From: Hydrogenovibrio sp. JE_KL2 | GTDB taxonomy: Bacteria > Pseudomonadota > Gammaproteobacteria > Thiomicrospirales > Thiomicrospiraceae | Direction of reading: 5' to 3' | Length of the DNA: 64,000 bases | Assembly (NCBI RefSeq): GCF_009296185.1 | Contig: NZ_WBJR01000005.1 | Coordinates: 1 to 64,000 of the forward strand | Program-made: the position numbers and the translations under genes | In this document: positions 9,295 to 18,788 of the stretch, in pieces | Layout of the letters: each line of letters begins with the position of its first letter | How positions within the stretch are numbered: position 1 is the stretch's first letter | Notes under the pieces: generated by a model | What the model was told of the DNA's origin: nothing | What the model saw: the letters and a program-made list of their open reading frames with translations, nothing else | The model's database searches: none

Positions 9295-10701
9295 TTAGTC
9301 AGCTTCATTCAAAAACGCTTTTGCTCTTTGAATAGCTGCTTTAACCTGTCTCGGTGCCGTGCCGCCCAAGTGGTCGCGTGCTGAGACAGACCCCTCAAGC
9401 GTTAGCACTTCGAATACATCTTCAGTGATATCCGCATGGAAGCTCTGTAAGGTTTCCAAAGACATCTCTGATAAATCCAATTTGTTTTTCACACCATGTG
9501 CCACGGCCAAGCCAACCACTTCGTGTGCATCACGGAACGGTAATCCTTTTTTCACCAAGTAATCTGCCAAGTCAGTGGCTGTCGAGAAGCCATTTTTCGC
9601 AGCAGCGTAAGTCATGTCTCGATTAACGATAATGGCTGGCACCATATCCGCAAACGCTCTCAAACTGCCTCTAACAGTGTCAACGGTATCGAACAAGGGT
9701 TCTTTGTCTTCTTGATTGTCTTTGTTGTAAGCCAAAGGTTGAGACTTCATCAAAGTCAGTAGGCTGATTAAGTGACCGTAGACACGTCCTGTTTTGCCGC
9801 GAACAAGTTCAGGCACGTCAGGGTTTTTCTTCTGTGGCATGATTGAAGAGCCTGTGCAGAAACGGTCCGGTAAATCGATAAACTGAAATTGTGCAGAAGA
9901 CCATAAAACCAACTCTTCCGAGAAGCGTGACAAGTGCATCAAGAAGGTTGATGCAAAGGCTGTGAACTCAATGGCGAAGTCTCTGTCTGAAACACCGTCC
10001 AATGAATTTTCCGAGATGCGGTCGAAACCAAGTAGTTCCGCTGTTAATTCACGGTTAATCGGGTAAGTGGTTCCTGCTAGAGCAGCTGAACCAAGCGGCA
10101 TGGTGTTAACGCGCTTGCGGCAGTCTTGAAGACGCTCTACATCGCGCTTAATCATCTCGAACCAAGCCATCATGTGGTGCCCAAACGTCACCGGTTGAGC
10201 AGTCTGCAAGTGAGTAAAGCCAGGCATGATGGTGTCGGCTTCTTTTGCTGCCAAGCTCAGAATCCCTTGTTGTAGGCGTTTCAGTTCTGGCAAAATCGCA
10301 TCAATCTCATCCCGCAAGTACAGACGGATGTCAGTGGCAACCTGGTCGTTACGAGAACGGCCTGTATGAAGTTTTTTACCGGTGATACCAATTAGGTTCG
10401 TCAATCTGGCTTCGATATTCATGTGAATATCTTCTTGCTGAATAGACCACTGGAACTCGCCGTTGTCGATTTCCTGCTGAATTTGCGCCAAGCCGCGGAG
10501 AATGTCGCTCAATTCATCCTGCGTCAAAATACCGGCTTCCGTTATCATTTTCGCATGCGCGATAGAGCCTTGAATGTCTTGTCGATACATACGGTTGTCG
10601 AACTGGATAGATGCAGTAAATTCTTCAACGAACGCATCAGTGGCTTCCGTAAAACGGGCGCTGGAAAGTTTGGCAGTATTGACTTGATTGTCCTGATTCA
10701 T
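9295..10701 (-). CDS. argH: Argininosuccinate lyase
   Basis: This enzyme carries out the last step of arginine synthesis, cleaving argininosuccinate to arginine and fumarate. It is a 468-residue member of the fumarase/aspartase superfamily. The superfamily signature [13 protein letters not shown] is present near residue 282 and contains the catalytic serine. [13 protein letters not shown] and [10 protein letters not shown] are the other conserved blocks. It is a monocistronic-looking gene: the upstream neighbour on the same strand is unrelated and 107 bases away. No feature suggests altered function. Confidence 0.97.
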   Translation of the reverse strand: MNQDNQVNTAKLSSARFTEATDAFVEEFTASIQFDNRMYRQDIQGSIAHAKMITEAGILTQDELSDILRGLAQIQQEIDNGEFQWSIQQEDIHMNIEARLTNLIGITGKKLHTGRSRNDQVATDIRLYLRDEIDAILPELKRLQQGILSLAAKEADTIMPGFTHLQTAQPVTFGHHMMAWFEMIKRDVERLQDCRKRVNTMPLGSAALAGTTYPINRELTAELLGFDRISENSLDGVSDRDFAIEFTAFASTFLMHLSRFSEELVLWSSAQFQFIDLPDRFCTGSSIMPQKKNPDVPELVRGKTGRVYGHLISLLTLMKSQPLAYNKDNQEDKEPLFDTVDTVRGSLRAFADMVPAIIVNRDMTYAAAKNGFSTATDLADYLVKKGLPFRDAHEVVGLAVAHGVKNKLDLSEMSLETLQSFHADITEDVFEVLTLEGSVSARDHLGGTAPRQVKAAIQRAKAFLNEAD

Positions 10702-10808
10702 GAAACGTCTTCTTATAAGTCTAAATGTGGTCTAAATTCTAAATAGCGCTATTATACCGGAAGGCGAAGGGTTTTCCGAGTTGCCGAATTTGATGGCCTG
10801 TGACAAGG

Positions 10809-11351
10809 TTAATTCAAGTCTTCCGGCATTGCTGGGATGCGCAAAGGGTTCCCCATTTTGCTGTAGGCAGTGTTTAGCGCTTTATGGATCATGGCGGCAT
10901 ACAGTTCGATATTGGCTATACCGACAAGGCGTGGAGCAACTTCATTGCCATTGCCGTCAATAAACAATACGGTCGGCGTCAAATCGACACCATAGCTTTC
11001 TCCCCATTGATCTTTACGGATAGGTTTGCCATCAAATCCTGGAATGGGATTACGGTCATCCAAGCTAACATAGCGCATATACATGTACTTGCCTTCGTAG
11101 CGACCACTTAGCATCATCGGGTTGAGAACTTCATCGCGTAGCTGGTGGCAGAATGCGCACCACTCCGCACCGAAAGCCAATAGAATGGGTAGATTCTTCT
11201 GTCTTGCTTGCTCGCCAAGTGTCTGCAAATTTTGCAACTCAGGGATGATTTTAAGCTTTTGAGAAGCAGAGGCAGCAGACTCGTTGGCACAGCCTGTCAG
11301 CCAGTAAGTAGCGCTCAGGATAAAAACAAAACTGAAAATCAATGTACGCAT
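10809..11351 (-). CDS. Thioredoxin-like lipoprotein
   Basis: A signal peptide starting MRTLIFSFVFILS ends in a lipobox LTGC, so the mature protein should be lipid-anchored in the envelope. A thioredoxin-fold domain follows with the redox motif WCAFC (CxxC) after GAEW, and a cis-proline-type segment TPTVLFIDGNG. The role is probably thiol-disulfide reduction or exchange in the periplasm, comparable to SoxW/TlpA-type proteins; a link to the Sox system in this window is only a guess. A longer reading frame begins at 11390, but the extra 13 residues would place a long tail before the signal peptide, so ATG 11351 is preferred. It is divergent from hemC. Confidence 0.82.
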   Translation of the reverse strand: MRTLIFSFVFILSATYWLTGCANESAASASQKLKIIPELQNLQTLGEQARQKNLPILLAFGAEWCAFCHQLRDEVLNPMMLSGRYEGKYMYMRYVSLDDRNPIPGFDGKPIRKDQWGESYGVDLTPTVLFIDGNGNEVAPRLVGIANIELYAAMIHKALNTAYSKMGNPLRIPAMPEDLN

Positions 11352-11465
11352 AAAAGGTTCAAACCCGCTTCTGATTGTTGTAGACATCATTAGAAAAGAC
11401 TATTTTATCGAAAAAAGTGCGTGAATTCAGTAAAATGGCAACACTCAAAACACACAGGTAGATAG

Positions 11466-12404
11466 ATGAAAAAAACGCTCACCATCGCAACCCGAAAAAG
11501 CCCGCTTGCTATGTGGCAAGCAGAATTCGTTAAAGCCGAGTTGGAAAAAGCTCATCCTCACCTTGAAGTGATACTGCTTCCGATGTCGACCAAGGGCGAC
11601 AAGATTTTGGATGTTCCGCTTGCGAAAATCGGCGGCAAAGGGCTTTTTACCAAAGAGCTTGAAGACCGCATGATGGATGGTGATGCCGATATCGCTGTTC
11701 ATTCGATGAAAGATGTCCCAATGGAGCTGCCGGAAGGCTTTGCGTTGGGCGCAATTCTTGAGCGCCATGCGCCGACCGATGCTTTTGTCTCCAACAACTA
11801 CGCCAGCTTTGATGAGTTGCCGCAGGGTGCTATTCTCGGAACATCCAGTCTTCGACGTAAAGCACAGTTGATGGCGAAACGTCCTGACTTAACCGTCAAG
11901 GATTTACGCGGAAATGTCGGCACACGTTTAGGCAAGCTTGACGCTGGCGAATTCGATGCAATCGTTTTGGCAACATCCGGCTTGCAACGTTTGGAGTTGG
12001 ATGATCGTATCCGCCACGAGTTTTCTCCAGAAGTTTGCTTGCCAGCGGTGACTCAAGGTACTCTGGGGATTGAATATTTTGAAAAAGATGCAGAAGTCTT
12101 GGAATTGATTCAAGTCCTCAACCATTCCGATACCGAGATCCGTACGCGTGCTGAAAGAGCCATGAATCACCGTTTGGAAGGCGGCTGCCAAGTGCCAATC
12201 GGCGTATTTGCTGAATTGGATGGTGACAAAATCCACTTGAAAGGTTTGGTTGCCGAACTGGATGGTTCCAAAGTTTTGACGGCGCAAGCCACAGGCGATA
12301 TTACTTCTCCTGAAACCTTGGGTATTGAAGTTGCAGAGCAGTTACTGGCACAAGGCGCGGATAAAATTTTACAAGCGGTTTATCAGGACAATCCTCACGC
12401 TTAA
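11466..12404 (+). CDS. hemC: Porphobilinogen deaminase (hydroxymethylbilane synthase)
   Basis: The enzyme polymerises four porphobilinogen units into hydroxymethylbilane. The length, 312 residues, is normal. The opening [15 protein letters not shown], the block [13 protein letters not shown] and the cofactor-attachment loop [10 protein letters not shown] (Cys near 241, which carries the dipyrromethane cofactor) are all present. It is the first gene of hemC-hemD-hemX-hemY, as in E. coli, and is preceded by an AGGTAG ribosome binding site. Confidence 0.97.
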   Translation: MKKTLTIATRKSPLAMWQAEFVKAELEKAHPHLEVILLPMSTKGDKILDVPLAKIGGKGLFTKELEDRMMDGDADIAVHSMKDVPMELPEGFALGAILERHAPTDAFVSNNYASFDELPQGAILGTSSLRRKAQLMAKRPDLTVKDLRGNVGTRLGKLDAGEFDAIVLATSGLQRLELDDRIRHEFSPEVCLPAVTQGTLGIEYFEKDAEVLELIQVLNHSDTEIRTRAERAMNHRLEGGCQVPIGVFAELDGDKIHLKGLVAELDGSKVLTAQATGDITSPETLGIEVAEQLLAQGADKILQAVYQDNPHA

Positions 12405-12465
12405 TGCGTCGCTATTCGACTCGAATACATTCGTTTAGCCCGTTTAAATAAAAACAGGTAGCAAC

Positions 12466-13215
12466 ATGCCAAAAGCAACGTTACTGAATACGCGTCCCGA
12501 AGCTCAAGCTGTTGCTTTGGCAGAACTACTGGAACAAAATGGGTTTGCAAACCTGTTTTGTCCAAGTATTCGCATCGAATCGCTGGATACGCTCCCCCCC
12601 AACCTGGCAGATTTTCAAGCCGTATTTTTCGTCAGCGCCAATGCGGTTAAACAGCTTGCGGCAAGTTGGCAGGCAGCGTTTGGCAAGCCTTTGTCTTTAC
12701 CTGAATCCCTGACTTGTTTTGCCATAGGCAAGGCAACGGCAAAGTCTTTACAGGCTTTGGGCATTGATGCCAAAACGCCACGAGACAAGTTCGATACCGA
12801 AAGTTTAATGTCGGATTTATCTGATGAAAGCTTTCAGCAAACTCAATGCCTAATCGTTAAGGGAGAAGGTGGGCTACCGGACCTGGCCGAGACGCTCAAG
12901 CAAAGAGGAGCGAATGTGGAAGAATGGATCGGCTACCGTCGGGTCGCTGCCGGATTCTGCCGTGAGTCGTGGCGAGCATTTAAGCAGGCGGATTATCCTG
13001 TCGTGCTTGCCAGCAGTCTGGATGCTTGGAAAAGCTTAGTGGAAGTGATTCCACCAAGCGAAAAGCAATGGTTGTTTGCACAGGACTTGCTGGCATTTAG
13101 TGAACGTATAGCGCAGAGCATCAACGATGAAGGCTGGCAAGGCAAGCTGAAAGTCATCAATCCGCAAAGTAATGACGGTATTGTGAAAGGGCTGGAAAGC
13201 TTATTGAGAGTTTAA
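12466..13215 (+). CDS. hemD: Uroporphyrinogen-III synthase
   Basis: HemD cyclises hydroxymethylbilane with inversion of ring D to give uroporphyrinogen III. The 249-residue length fits; sequence conservation in this family is low, so the call rests on LNTRPEAQA, VFFVSANAV, CFAIGKATAKSLQ and on its place directly after hemC. A copy of the dispersed repeat (12594-12615) is embedded and read as PPNLADF; because hemD tolerates substitutions, it would be an easy place for such an insertion or conversion. Confidence 0.93.
   Translation: MPKATLLNTRPEAQAVALAELLEQNGFANLFCPSIRIESLDTLPPNLADFQAVFFVSANAVKQLAASWQAAFGKPLSLPESLTCFAIGKATAKSLQALGIDAKTPRDKFDTESLMSDLSDESFQQTQCLIVKGEGGLPDLAETLKQRGANVEEWIGYRRVAAGFCRESWRAFKQADYPVVLASSLDAWKSLVEVIPPSEKQWLFAQDLLAFSERIAQSINDEGWQGKLKVINPQSNDGIVKGLESLLRV
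12594..12615 (+). repeat. Dispersed 19-mer repeat inside hemD
   Basis: This is a full copy: a run of seven C, then AACCTGGCAGATTTT. It is read in the hemD frame as PPNLADF. It carries the C variant at the variable position. Confidence 0.9.
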
Positions 13216-13288
13216 AGCGTCTCGGCTAAACTGATTAAATATTAGAATAACATCACACTCTGTAGTTGATTTGCCATAAGGGTAAACA

Positions 13289-14680
13289 ATGAGCCATTGG
13301 CAAACAGGGGTGCATAAAGAACGATTGAGGGATAGGAAACACATGAGTCAGGACAACGAACCTATTACGCCAAAAGCGAATCATCGGGTCATTGATGCCG
13401 AGCCGACTCGCCGCCCCAATTCACATTTCAAAGCTTCGGATGACGCTAAGCAGTCGGATGAACCTTTCAAGACCAAATCCTCCTTTTTCGTCCGCCTGTC
13501 TTCCGGGTTGACGCGTTTTTTTCAAAAACTGGGCTGGGTGTTTTTGATTTCAGTTGTCGGACTGTTGGGATACCTTTCTTGGGCAAACAACCAAAATGAC
13601 TGGCAGATCGAACATATCAACACGCTGCAAGCGCAAGTGGGTCAGCTTAAGTCCGATTTGAAGTCACTTAAGCAACAGCAAGTTGAGTTAAGTCAGTCGG
13701 TTGATGCAAAAAAAGGGCTGACGCAAGAACAGCAAACACAAATTGAGTCTATCGCCTTGCTTGAATCAAAACTGGATACCTTGCAGCAACAGGTCAATGA
13801 AGCCCAATCAAAGTCGCTTTCAGGTCAAGCAGCGACTCAAACAACACCAAAAGAGAGTGCACCAGCTACTGCTGCGACCGAAAATGCAGAGGCAAAAGCA
13901 GAGTTGACGCAATTGTCGCTTGATGTTCAAGAAATGAAACGCCAGTTGGCAAAGCTCAACAACGGTCAAGCACGCTTGGTTTCTGAAAATACACTGCTAA
14001 AAAATCAACTGGCAGAAAGCCCGAGCACTTTATCCGCAAACCAGCTTCAACATTGGGCAATGCAGATCAATACTGATTGGATGCTGACAGGGGATCAATA
14101 CAAAACCTTGAATGCATTGGGAGTGCTGCAAAAAGCCGTTGAACAGTCGGATTTGACCGAAAAATCGTCTTTACTCACGCAGATTGCGTTGGATCAACAA
14201 TCATTACAAAACCAACTTAATGTACCCTCTACCGAAGCGGCATCACGGGCTATTGTCAAACTTAGAGCATGGATTAAGCAGTGGAAGCTGGTGGAGAAAA
14301 CATCGTTAGTGACCACGACAAGCCTGCCAGATGGCGTTTCACATGAAACGGGCGCGCAGCAAACGGTTTGGCAGAAGCTACAACAAAAGCTGTTGTCTCT
14401 ATTCTCGGTACGTAAGCGTGACGGCGACGAAGCATTGACCCAAGTCGAGAAGATAGCTCAGCAGGAAGTGATTAAGCAACGTTTTGAGTTGTTACTGGAT
14501 CGCTTGGACTGGGCAATGGTGTCGCATTCGCAATATCAGCTCCAATCCAGCCGTGATGCGATGACGCATTTTGTTGAAAGCCAGCTTTCTGAAAATAAAG
14601 CAGCGTTTGATAGCTTGTTTCAGCCTGTTGCCAGTTTGCAATTTCATGCACGTCAACCGTTGAAAGTGGTGGGAGGCTGA
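13289..14680 (+). CDS. hemX: HemX-like membrane protein
   Basis: HemX proteins are inner-membrane proteins of the hemCDXY operon, named uroporphyrinogen-III C-methyltransferase but without a clear methyltransferase domain; their exact function is unsettled. The 463-residue protein has a disordered basic-acidic N terminus, one membrane helix (VFLISVVGLLGYLSWA, about 83-98), a long Gln-rich coiled coil (about 110-245) and a C-terminal periplasmic domain. ATG 13289 follows AAGGG at a good distance; ATG 13343 (MSQDNEP) follows AGG and is also possible. HemY begins 3 bases after this gene's stop. Confidence 0.88.
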   Translation: MSHWQTGVHKERLRDRKHMSQDNEPITPKANHRVIDAEPTRRPNSHFKASDDAKQSDEPFKTKSSFFVRLSSGLTRFFQKLGWVFLISVVGLLGYLSWANNQNDWQIEHINTLQAQVGQLKSDLKSLKQQQVELSQSVDAKKGLTQEQQTQIESIALLESKLDTLQQQVNEAQSKSLSGQAATQTTPKESAPATAATENAEAKAELTQLSLDVQEMKRQLAKLNNGQARLVSENTLLKNQLAESPSTLSANQLQHWAMQINTDWMLTGDQYKTLNALGVLQKAVEQSDLTEKSSLLTQIALDQQSLQNQLNVPSTEAASRAIVKLRAWIKQWKLVEKTSLVTTTSLPDGVSHETGAQQTVWQKLQQKLLSLFSVRKRDGDEALTQVEKIAQQEVIKQRFELLLDRLDWAMVSHSQYQLQSSRDAMTHFVESQLSENKAAFDSLFQPVASLQFHARQPLKVVGG

Positions 14681-14682
14681 GC

Positions 14683-15864
14683 ATGGGCAAACTCCTTAAA
14701 TGGGTTGTCTTTCTTGTCATTGCAACGGTGCTGACTTCTTTGGCACTGCAAGATAATGGTCGTTTATCGATGGTCTGGCACGACTGGGTTATCGAAACCA
14801 GTCTGTCTTTCGCAATCGTTTTAGCGATTATTGTCATATTGGTGTTTTATTTCCTGATCAGGCTGTGGGCATTTTTTGTTCACCTACCTAAGCATTGGCG
14901 AGAAAGGCGTGCGCTTAAACGCCAAAGCAAAGCCGGAAAAACCTTGACCAAAGGGATGATTGCTTTGGAATATGGCGATTGGAAAATGGCCGAAAAGCAA
15001 TTGATTAAAAGTGCCAAAGATTCTCCAACCGGCTTGGTCAATTATCTCAGTGCTGCGAAGATGGCGCATAACCAGAATGCACCTGATCGCCGTGATGACT
15101 ACCTTTCTCAAGCCAGAGCCCATTATCCAGAAGATTACGACACCATTGGCTTGGTGGAGGCTCGATTGCTTGGTGATAGCGAACCTCATAAAGCACAAGC
15201 GATTTTGAAGACGCTTGTACGCCAGCAGCCAAAAAATAAAGTGGCGCTAGCTGAGTATGCCCAGCTTTTGGAAAAGCTTGAGGATTGGCAGATGCTGGGT
15301 GATATTTTGCCTCAATTAAGAAAACTGTCTGCCATCGAAAAGTCCGAATTACAGCGGTTGGAAACTCGCCTGATCGCCGGCAAGGTGGCCACCGCTGAAA
15401 ATGAAGCGGCACTGGAGTCTTTGTGGTCTTCTCTCTCTGCGAAGCAACAATTACAGTCCGATATTCTGGCGGAGTTTGTTGAGCAACGCATGGGCTGGGG
15501 AATGGAGCAGGGGCTTGCCGAGCGCATTGCCAAAAGCTTGAAGCAGCAATGGAGTGATCGTCTAGTCTATCAGTATGGACGCATTCAGTTCGGTCCCGCA
15601 TTTGACCGTTTCAAAACGGCAGAAAACTGGTTAAAAGGGCGTGAAGAAAATCCGGTTTTACTGCTCACATTGGGACGATTGGCATGTATGAGTCAATTTT
15701 GGGGTGCGGCACACGCTTATTTGAAACGTAGTTTGGCCTTGCAGCCTGAAATCGAGACCTTTCATGTGTTAGCCAAGTGCTATGAGGCGGAAGGATTGGA
15801 GTCAGAAGCCGCTTTGACTTACAAAGAAGCCATCCTTCAGCTGGAAAAAAAGAATGAGAGTTAG
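14683..15864 (+). CDS. hemY: HemY-like TPR membrane protein
   Basis: This is the gammaproteobacterial HemY family (not the protoporphyrinogen oxidase of the same name): two N-terminal membrane helices (about 4-22 and 42-66) followed by tetratricopeptide-like helical repeats to residue 393. It is proposed to act in late haem synthesis or haem handling with HemX, but its biochemical role is not established. Spacing of 3 bases from hemX indicates translational coupling. Its last 11 bases overlap the start of the isomerase gene. Confidence 0.9.
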   Translation: MGKLLKWVVFLVIATVLTSLALQDNGRLSMVWHDWVIETSLSFAIVLAIIVILVFYFLIRLWAFFVHLPKHWRERRALKRQSKAGKTLTKGMIALEYGDWKMAEKQLIKSAKDSPTGLVNYLSAAKMAHNQNAPDRRDDYLSQARAHYPEDYDTIGLVEARLLGDSEPHKAQAILKTLVRQQPKNKVALAEYAQLLEKLEDWQMLGDILPQLRKLSAIEKSELQRLETRLIAGKVATAENEAALESLWSSLSAKQQLQSDILAEFVEQRMGWGMEQGLAERIAKSLKQQWSDRLVYQYGRIQFGPAFDRFKTAENWLKGREENPVLLLTLGRLACMSQFWGAAHAYLKRSLALQPEIETFHVLAKCYEAEGLESEAALTYKEAILQLEKKNES

Positions 15865-18298
15865 TCGCGTTAGTAATCGATTAAAAGGGCTAATCAAAAC
15901 AGGTTTGTTGGCGATAGGATTATTTTCGATTAGTTTGCCGATTTTTGCCGAATCCAATATGGTCGACAAGATTGATTATGGGCAGATTCGTGCCATTCTT
16001 GAAAAGCGTTGTATTGTCTGCCATGGTTGCTATGACGCCCCTTGCCAATTAAAGCTGTCTTCTTACACAGGGGTTGCTCGCGGGGCGAGTAAACAAAAAG
16101 TCTACGATGGCGAACGTATTACCAATGTAGCGCCGACACGGCTCTTTATTGATGCTCAAACCACCGAAGAGTGGCGTCAAAAAGGGTTTTATTCGGTATT
16201 GTCTGCCAAGCGCCCTGAAGATTCGGTGCTCTACCGTATACTTAAACTTAAACAAAAACATCCTCAGCCGACATCCGGCCGTTTGCCAAATGATGATGAG
16301 TTAGGACTTGGCCGCAAAGACTACTGCCCCAAATCGTCGGAATTTGATGACTTTTCCAGTAAACACCCGAATTGGGGGATGCCTTATGCCATGCCAAATT
16401 TGCCAAAAAAGGAGTATGAACAGCTTTTAGCTTGGGCAAAGTTGGGGGCACCCGGAGAGCTGGATAAACTGAACAATCCAGTGTTATCGCCGCTGGCAAT
16501 TCATTATGAAGCCTTCTTAAATCAGGACCCCTTAAAATATCAGTTGATGGGTCGTTATGTCTATGAGCACTTATTTCTAGGGCATTTACATTTTTCCGAT
16601 ACGGGTGACCGGACTTTCTATCAACTGGTTCGTTCAAAAACGCCACCGGGAATGCCGATAGAGTTGATTCCATCCGTGCGACCCTATGATAACCCGCACG
16701 TTAAGCGCGTCTATTATCGACTGCGTCCAGTGACCTGGGCCATCGTGCAAAAAGATCACCTTGTTTACTATGTGGATAATAAAACTGAGAGTAAGTATCG
16801 TGCATGGTTTATTGACCCGCTATATAAGCTCAATCGCTTGCCGGGTTATGACCCTGTAAACTCAACCAATCCGTTTAAGATTTACGCCAAGGTGCCAGCA
16901 ATGGGGCGCTATCGTTTCCTGCTGGATCAAGCGCAATTTATTATTGGTGGTTTTATTAAGGGTCCAGTGTGCCGAGGGCAAGTGGCGCTGAATGTCATAG
17001 AAGACCGCTTTTGGGTGATGTTTTTCGATCCCAAGCATGATGTCATCAGTCATGACACGCGGTTTCTTGCCAGACAAGCAAACAATCTGAGACTGCCGAG
17101 CGAAGAGGGTACGGAAACCTTCCGCATGCTGGCAACCTATACTAAATATCAAAACCGCCAGAAACTCTATCTGGAAGCCAAGAAAAAAGAATTATTGCGA
17201 ACCAAGTCTCGACAGAAACATGATTTTGGCCTGATTTGGAAGGGCGATGGTCATAATGCCAATGCGATTTTGACAATCATGCGCAATCAGGATTCGGCAA
17301 CAGTAATAAAAGGCTTCTATGGTTCGGTACCTAAAACGGCCTGGGTACTGGATTATCCATTGCTGGAGCGTATTCAGTACCTGTTGGTCTCGGGTTATGA
17401 CGTCTTCGGTAATATCGGTCATCAGCTCAATACCCGTTTATATATGGACTTTCTGCGTATGGAAGGCGAAAACAATTTCCTGAGTTTCATGCCGAATGAC
17501 AAACGTGAGTTAATGCGCAACTTTTGGTATCGCAATACACCGGAAGAGTTGTTTAGAGATAAACTGCAAGAGACCAAGACGGACATTACCTACCATGCAA
17601 ATTTGGGCATAGAAGCGATTGCCAGTGTTTTGCCTGAAGCTCAGGGTAAGTTGCTGGCTAAATATAAACTATCCGTTCAGAAAGACGCTACAAAGGTGCA
17701 GGTGCATCTTTTGATGCAGGATTTCTTCCAGCAGCTATTTGAAAAGTTCGGGCACTCGTCGGTATTGAATGAAGACCCTATCAACCGACAACTCGATAAA
17801 ACGCAGTCACCATTTCAGGAAGTTGAGGATGCCAATCCTGAAGACTCTGTGTTGAAAAAAATGAAGATTCTGGCGAGTTACCATGGCGAAGGCGTTTCGG
17901 CATGGCCGGATGTCTCTTTCTTGCGCATTAATAAGAAAGACGGCACCAAGGCCTATTTCACACTGGTACTGGATAAAGGTTTCTACAATGTCACTTCTCT
18001 GCTTTTTGATGAACAAAATAGAGTAAAAGATGAAGATGCGGTCACGGTGTTGTCCGGTTTGAAAGGGAGTTATCCGAATATGTTTTTTGATGTGAACGAA
18101 TCGGATCTGAAAAATTTCCTGATATTGGCGAAAGCTGTTTCCAACCAACATGGTCTTTCACGTTGGGTGGAAATGTTCGGTATTAGAAGAACATCGACCA
18201 AATTCTGGCCGTTTTTGGATGATTTGCATCGTGAAGCCAAGCAAGAAAATCCTATCCAATTCGGGCTGTTCGATTTGAACCGTTATCGTAACGATTGA
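15854..18298 (+). CDS. cti: Fatty acid cis/trans isomerase, cytochrome c-type
   Basis: Cti proteins convert cis-unsaturated membrane fatty acids to trans in the periplasm, quickly lowering membrane fluidity under solvent or heat stress. The 814-residue length suits the family. A signal peptide (LKGLIKTGLLAIGLFSISLPIFAES, N-terminal 32 residues, shown here as one stretch ending at the cleavage region) precedes a haem-binding motif CIVCH near residue 53. The isomerase body follows. The start codon overlaps the end of hemY by 11 bases, so it is probably cotranscribed with hemCDXY. That pairing is odd but sensible for a protein needing covalent haem. Confidence 0.9.
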   Translation: MRVSRVSNRLKGLIKTGLLAIGLFSISLPIFAESNMVDKIDYGQIRAILEKRCIVCHGCYDAPCQLKLSSYTGVARGASKQKVYDGERITNVAPTRLFIDAQTTEEWRQKGFYSVLSAKRPEDSVLYRILKLKQKHPQPTSGRLPNDDELGLGRKDYCPKSSEFDDFSSKHPNWGMPYAMPNLPKKEYEQLLAWAKLGAPGELDKLNNPVLSPLAIHYEAFLNQDPLKYQLMGRYVYEHLFLGHLHFSDTGDRTFYQLVRSKTPPGMPIELIPSVRPYDNPHVKRVYYRLRPVTWAIVQKDHLVYYVDNKTESKYRAWFIDPLYKLNRLPGYDPVNSTNPFKIYAKVPAMGRYRFLLDQAQFIIGGFIKGPVCRGQVALNVIEDRFWVMFFDPKHDVISHDTRFLARQANNLRLPSEEGTETFRMLATYTKYQNRQKLYLEAKKKELLRTKSRQKHDFGLIWKGDGHNANAILTIMRNQDSATVIKGFYGSVPKTAWVLDYPLLERIQYLLVSGYDVFGNIGHQLNTRLYMDFLRMEGENNFLSFMPNDKRELMRNFWYRNTPEELFRDKLQETKTDITYHANLGIEAIASVLPEAQGKLLAKYKLSVQKDATKVQVHLLMQDFFQQLFEKFGHSSVLNEDPINRQLDKTQSPFQEVEDANPEDSVLKKMKILASYHGEGVSAWPDVSFLRINKKDGTKAYFTLVLDKGFYNVTSLLFDEQNRVKDEDAVTVLSGLKGSYPNMFFDVNESDLKNFLILAKAVSNQHGLSRWVEMFGIRRTSTKFWPFLDDLHREAKQENPIQFGLFDLNRYRND

Positions 18299-18329
18299 AA
18301 TCTTTCCTTCAAAAAAAGAAAAACTTTTC

Positions 18330-18356
18330 TAAAGTCTCAATCAAGTCTGCCGATAT
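18330..18356 (+). promoter_or_regulatory. Sigma-28 (FliA)-type promoter of the small motility gene
   Basis: TAAAGTCT, an 11-base spacer and GCCGATAT match the established FliA consensus (TAAAGTTT, N11, GCCGATAA) at 14 of 16 positions. It ends 56 bases before the ATG at 18413. The match in both boxes with exact spacing makes chance unlikely. Confidence 0.75.
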
Positions 18357-18412
18357 TATATTTGCTAAGGTCTGTTTTTAATGTTTTGACTTTGGTCTCG
18401 AAGGAGAGAATT

Positions 18413-18622
18413 ATGGATATTTCACCTAACCAAGCGGTCTCCATGGCAATGACCATGCAGCAAGGTCAGGCGCAGCAAGCAGCACAGATTTCGATGTTGA
18501 AAAAGTCGATGGATATGCAATCGCAAGGCGCATTGGCGTTGATTGAATCTTTGCCTTCCGCAACCCCTTCTACCCAAGGGTTGCCGCCAAATCTTGGTAA
18601 TAACATCAATACCACGGCATAA
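18413..18622 (+). CDS. YjfB-family putative motility protein, 69 aa
   Basis: The short polar protein MDISPNQAVSMAMTMQQGQA... resembles the YjfB_motility family: an N-terminal MDIS, a Gln/Met/Ala-rich amphipathic helix (about 8-45) and a short Pro/Asn tail. The molecular function is unknown; family members are associated with flagellar gene sets. ATG 18413 follows AAGGAGAG, a very strong ribosome binding site, and the gene sits behind a FliA-type promoter, which supports a flagellar regulon role. No membrane segment is present. Confidence 0.82.
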   Translation: MDISPNQAVSMAMTMQQGQAQQAAQISMLKKSMDMQSQGALALIESLPSATPSTQGLPPNLGNNINTTA

Positions 18623-18663
18623 CTAGATTTAAAGATTGCAGAGCCAGATCTTGTTACCATGCT

Positions 18664-18687
18664 AACCGGGCGCAATGGCGCCCAGTT
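18664..18687 (+). terminator. Probable terminator after the motility gene
   Basis: AACCGGGCGC (18664-18673) and GCGCCCAGTT (18678-18687) form a stem with one C-A mismatch and a 4-base loop, followed by ATTTTC. The T tract is short. It lies 41 bases after the stop codon. Confidence 0.6.
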
Positions 18688-18788
18688 ATTTTCAGATTCT
18701 TAACCGACCTGCGCTCATTCTCAAGCATTCATTCGCAGTAAATCCGTTAAAATTAGCCTCTAAATTTTGTTCAGATTAGAGGTGTCGT

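Noticed and set aside
15047-15601. 184-codon open frame on the minus strand
   Set aside because: It lies fully inside hemY, has no ribosome binding site and no family resemblance; a shadow of the real gene.
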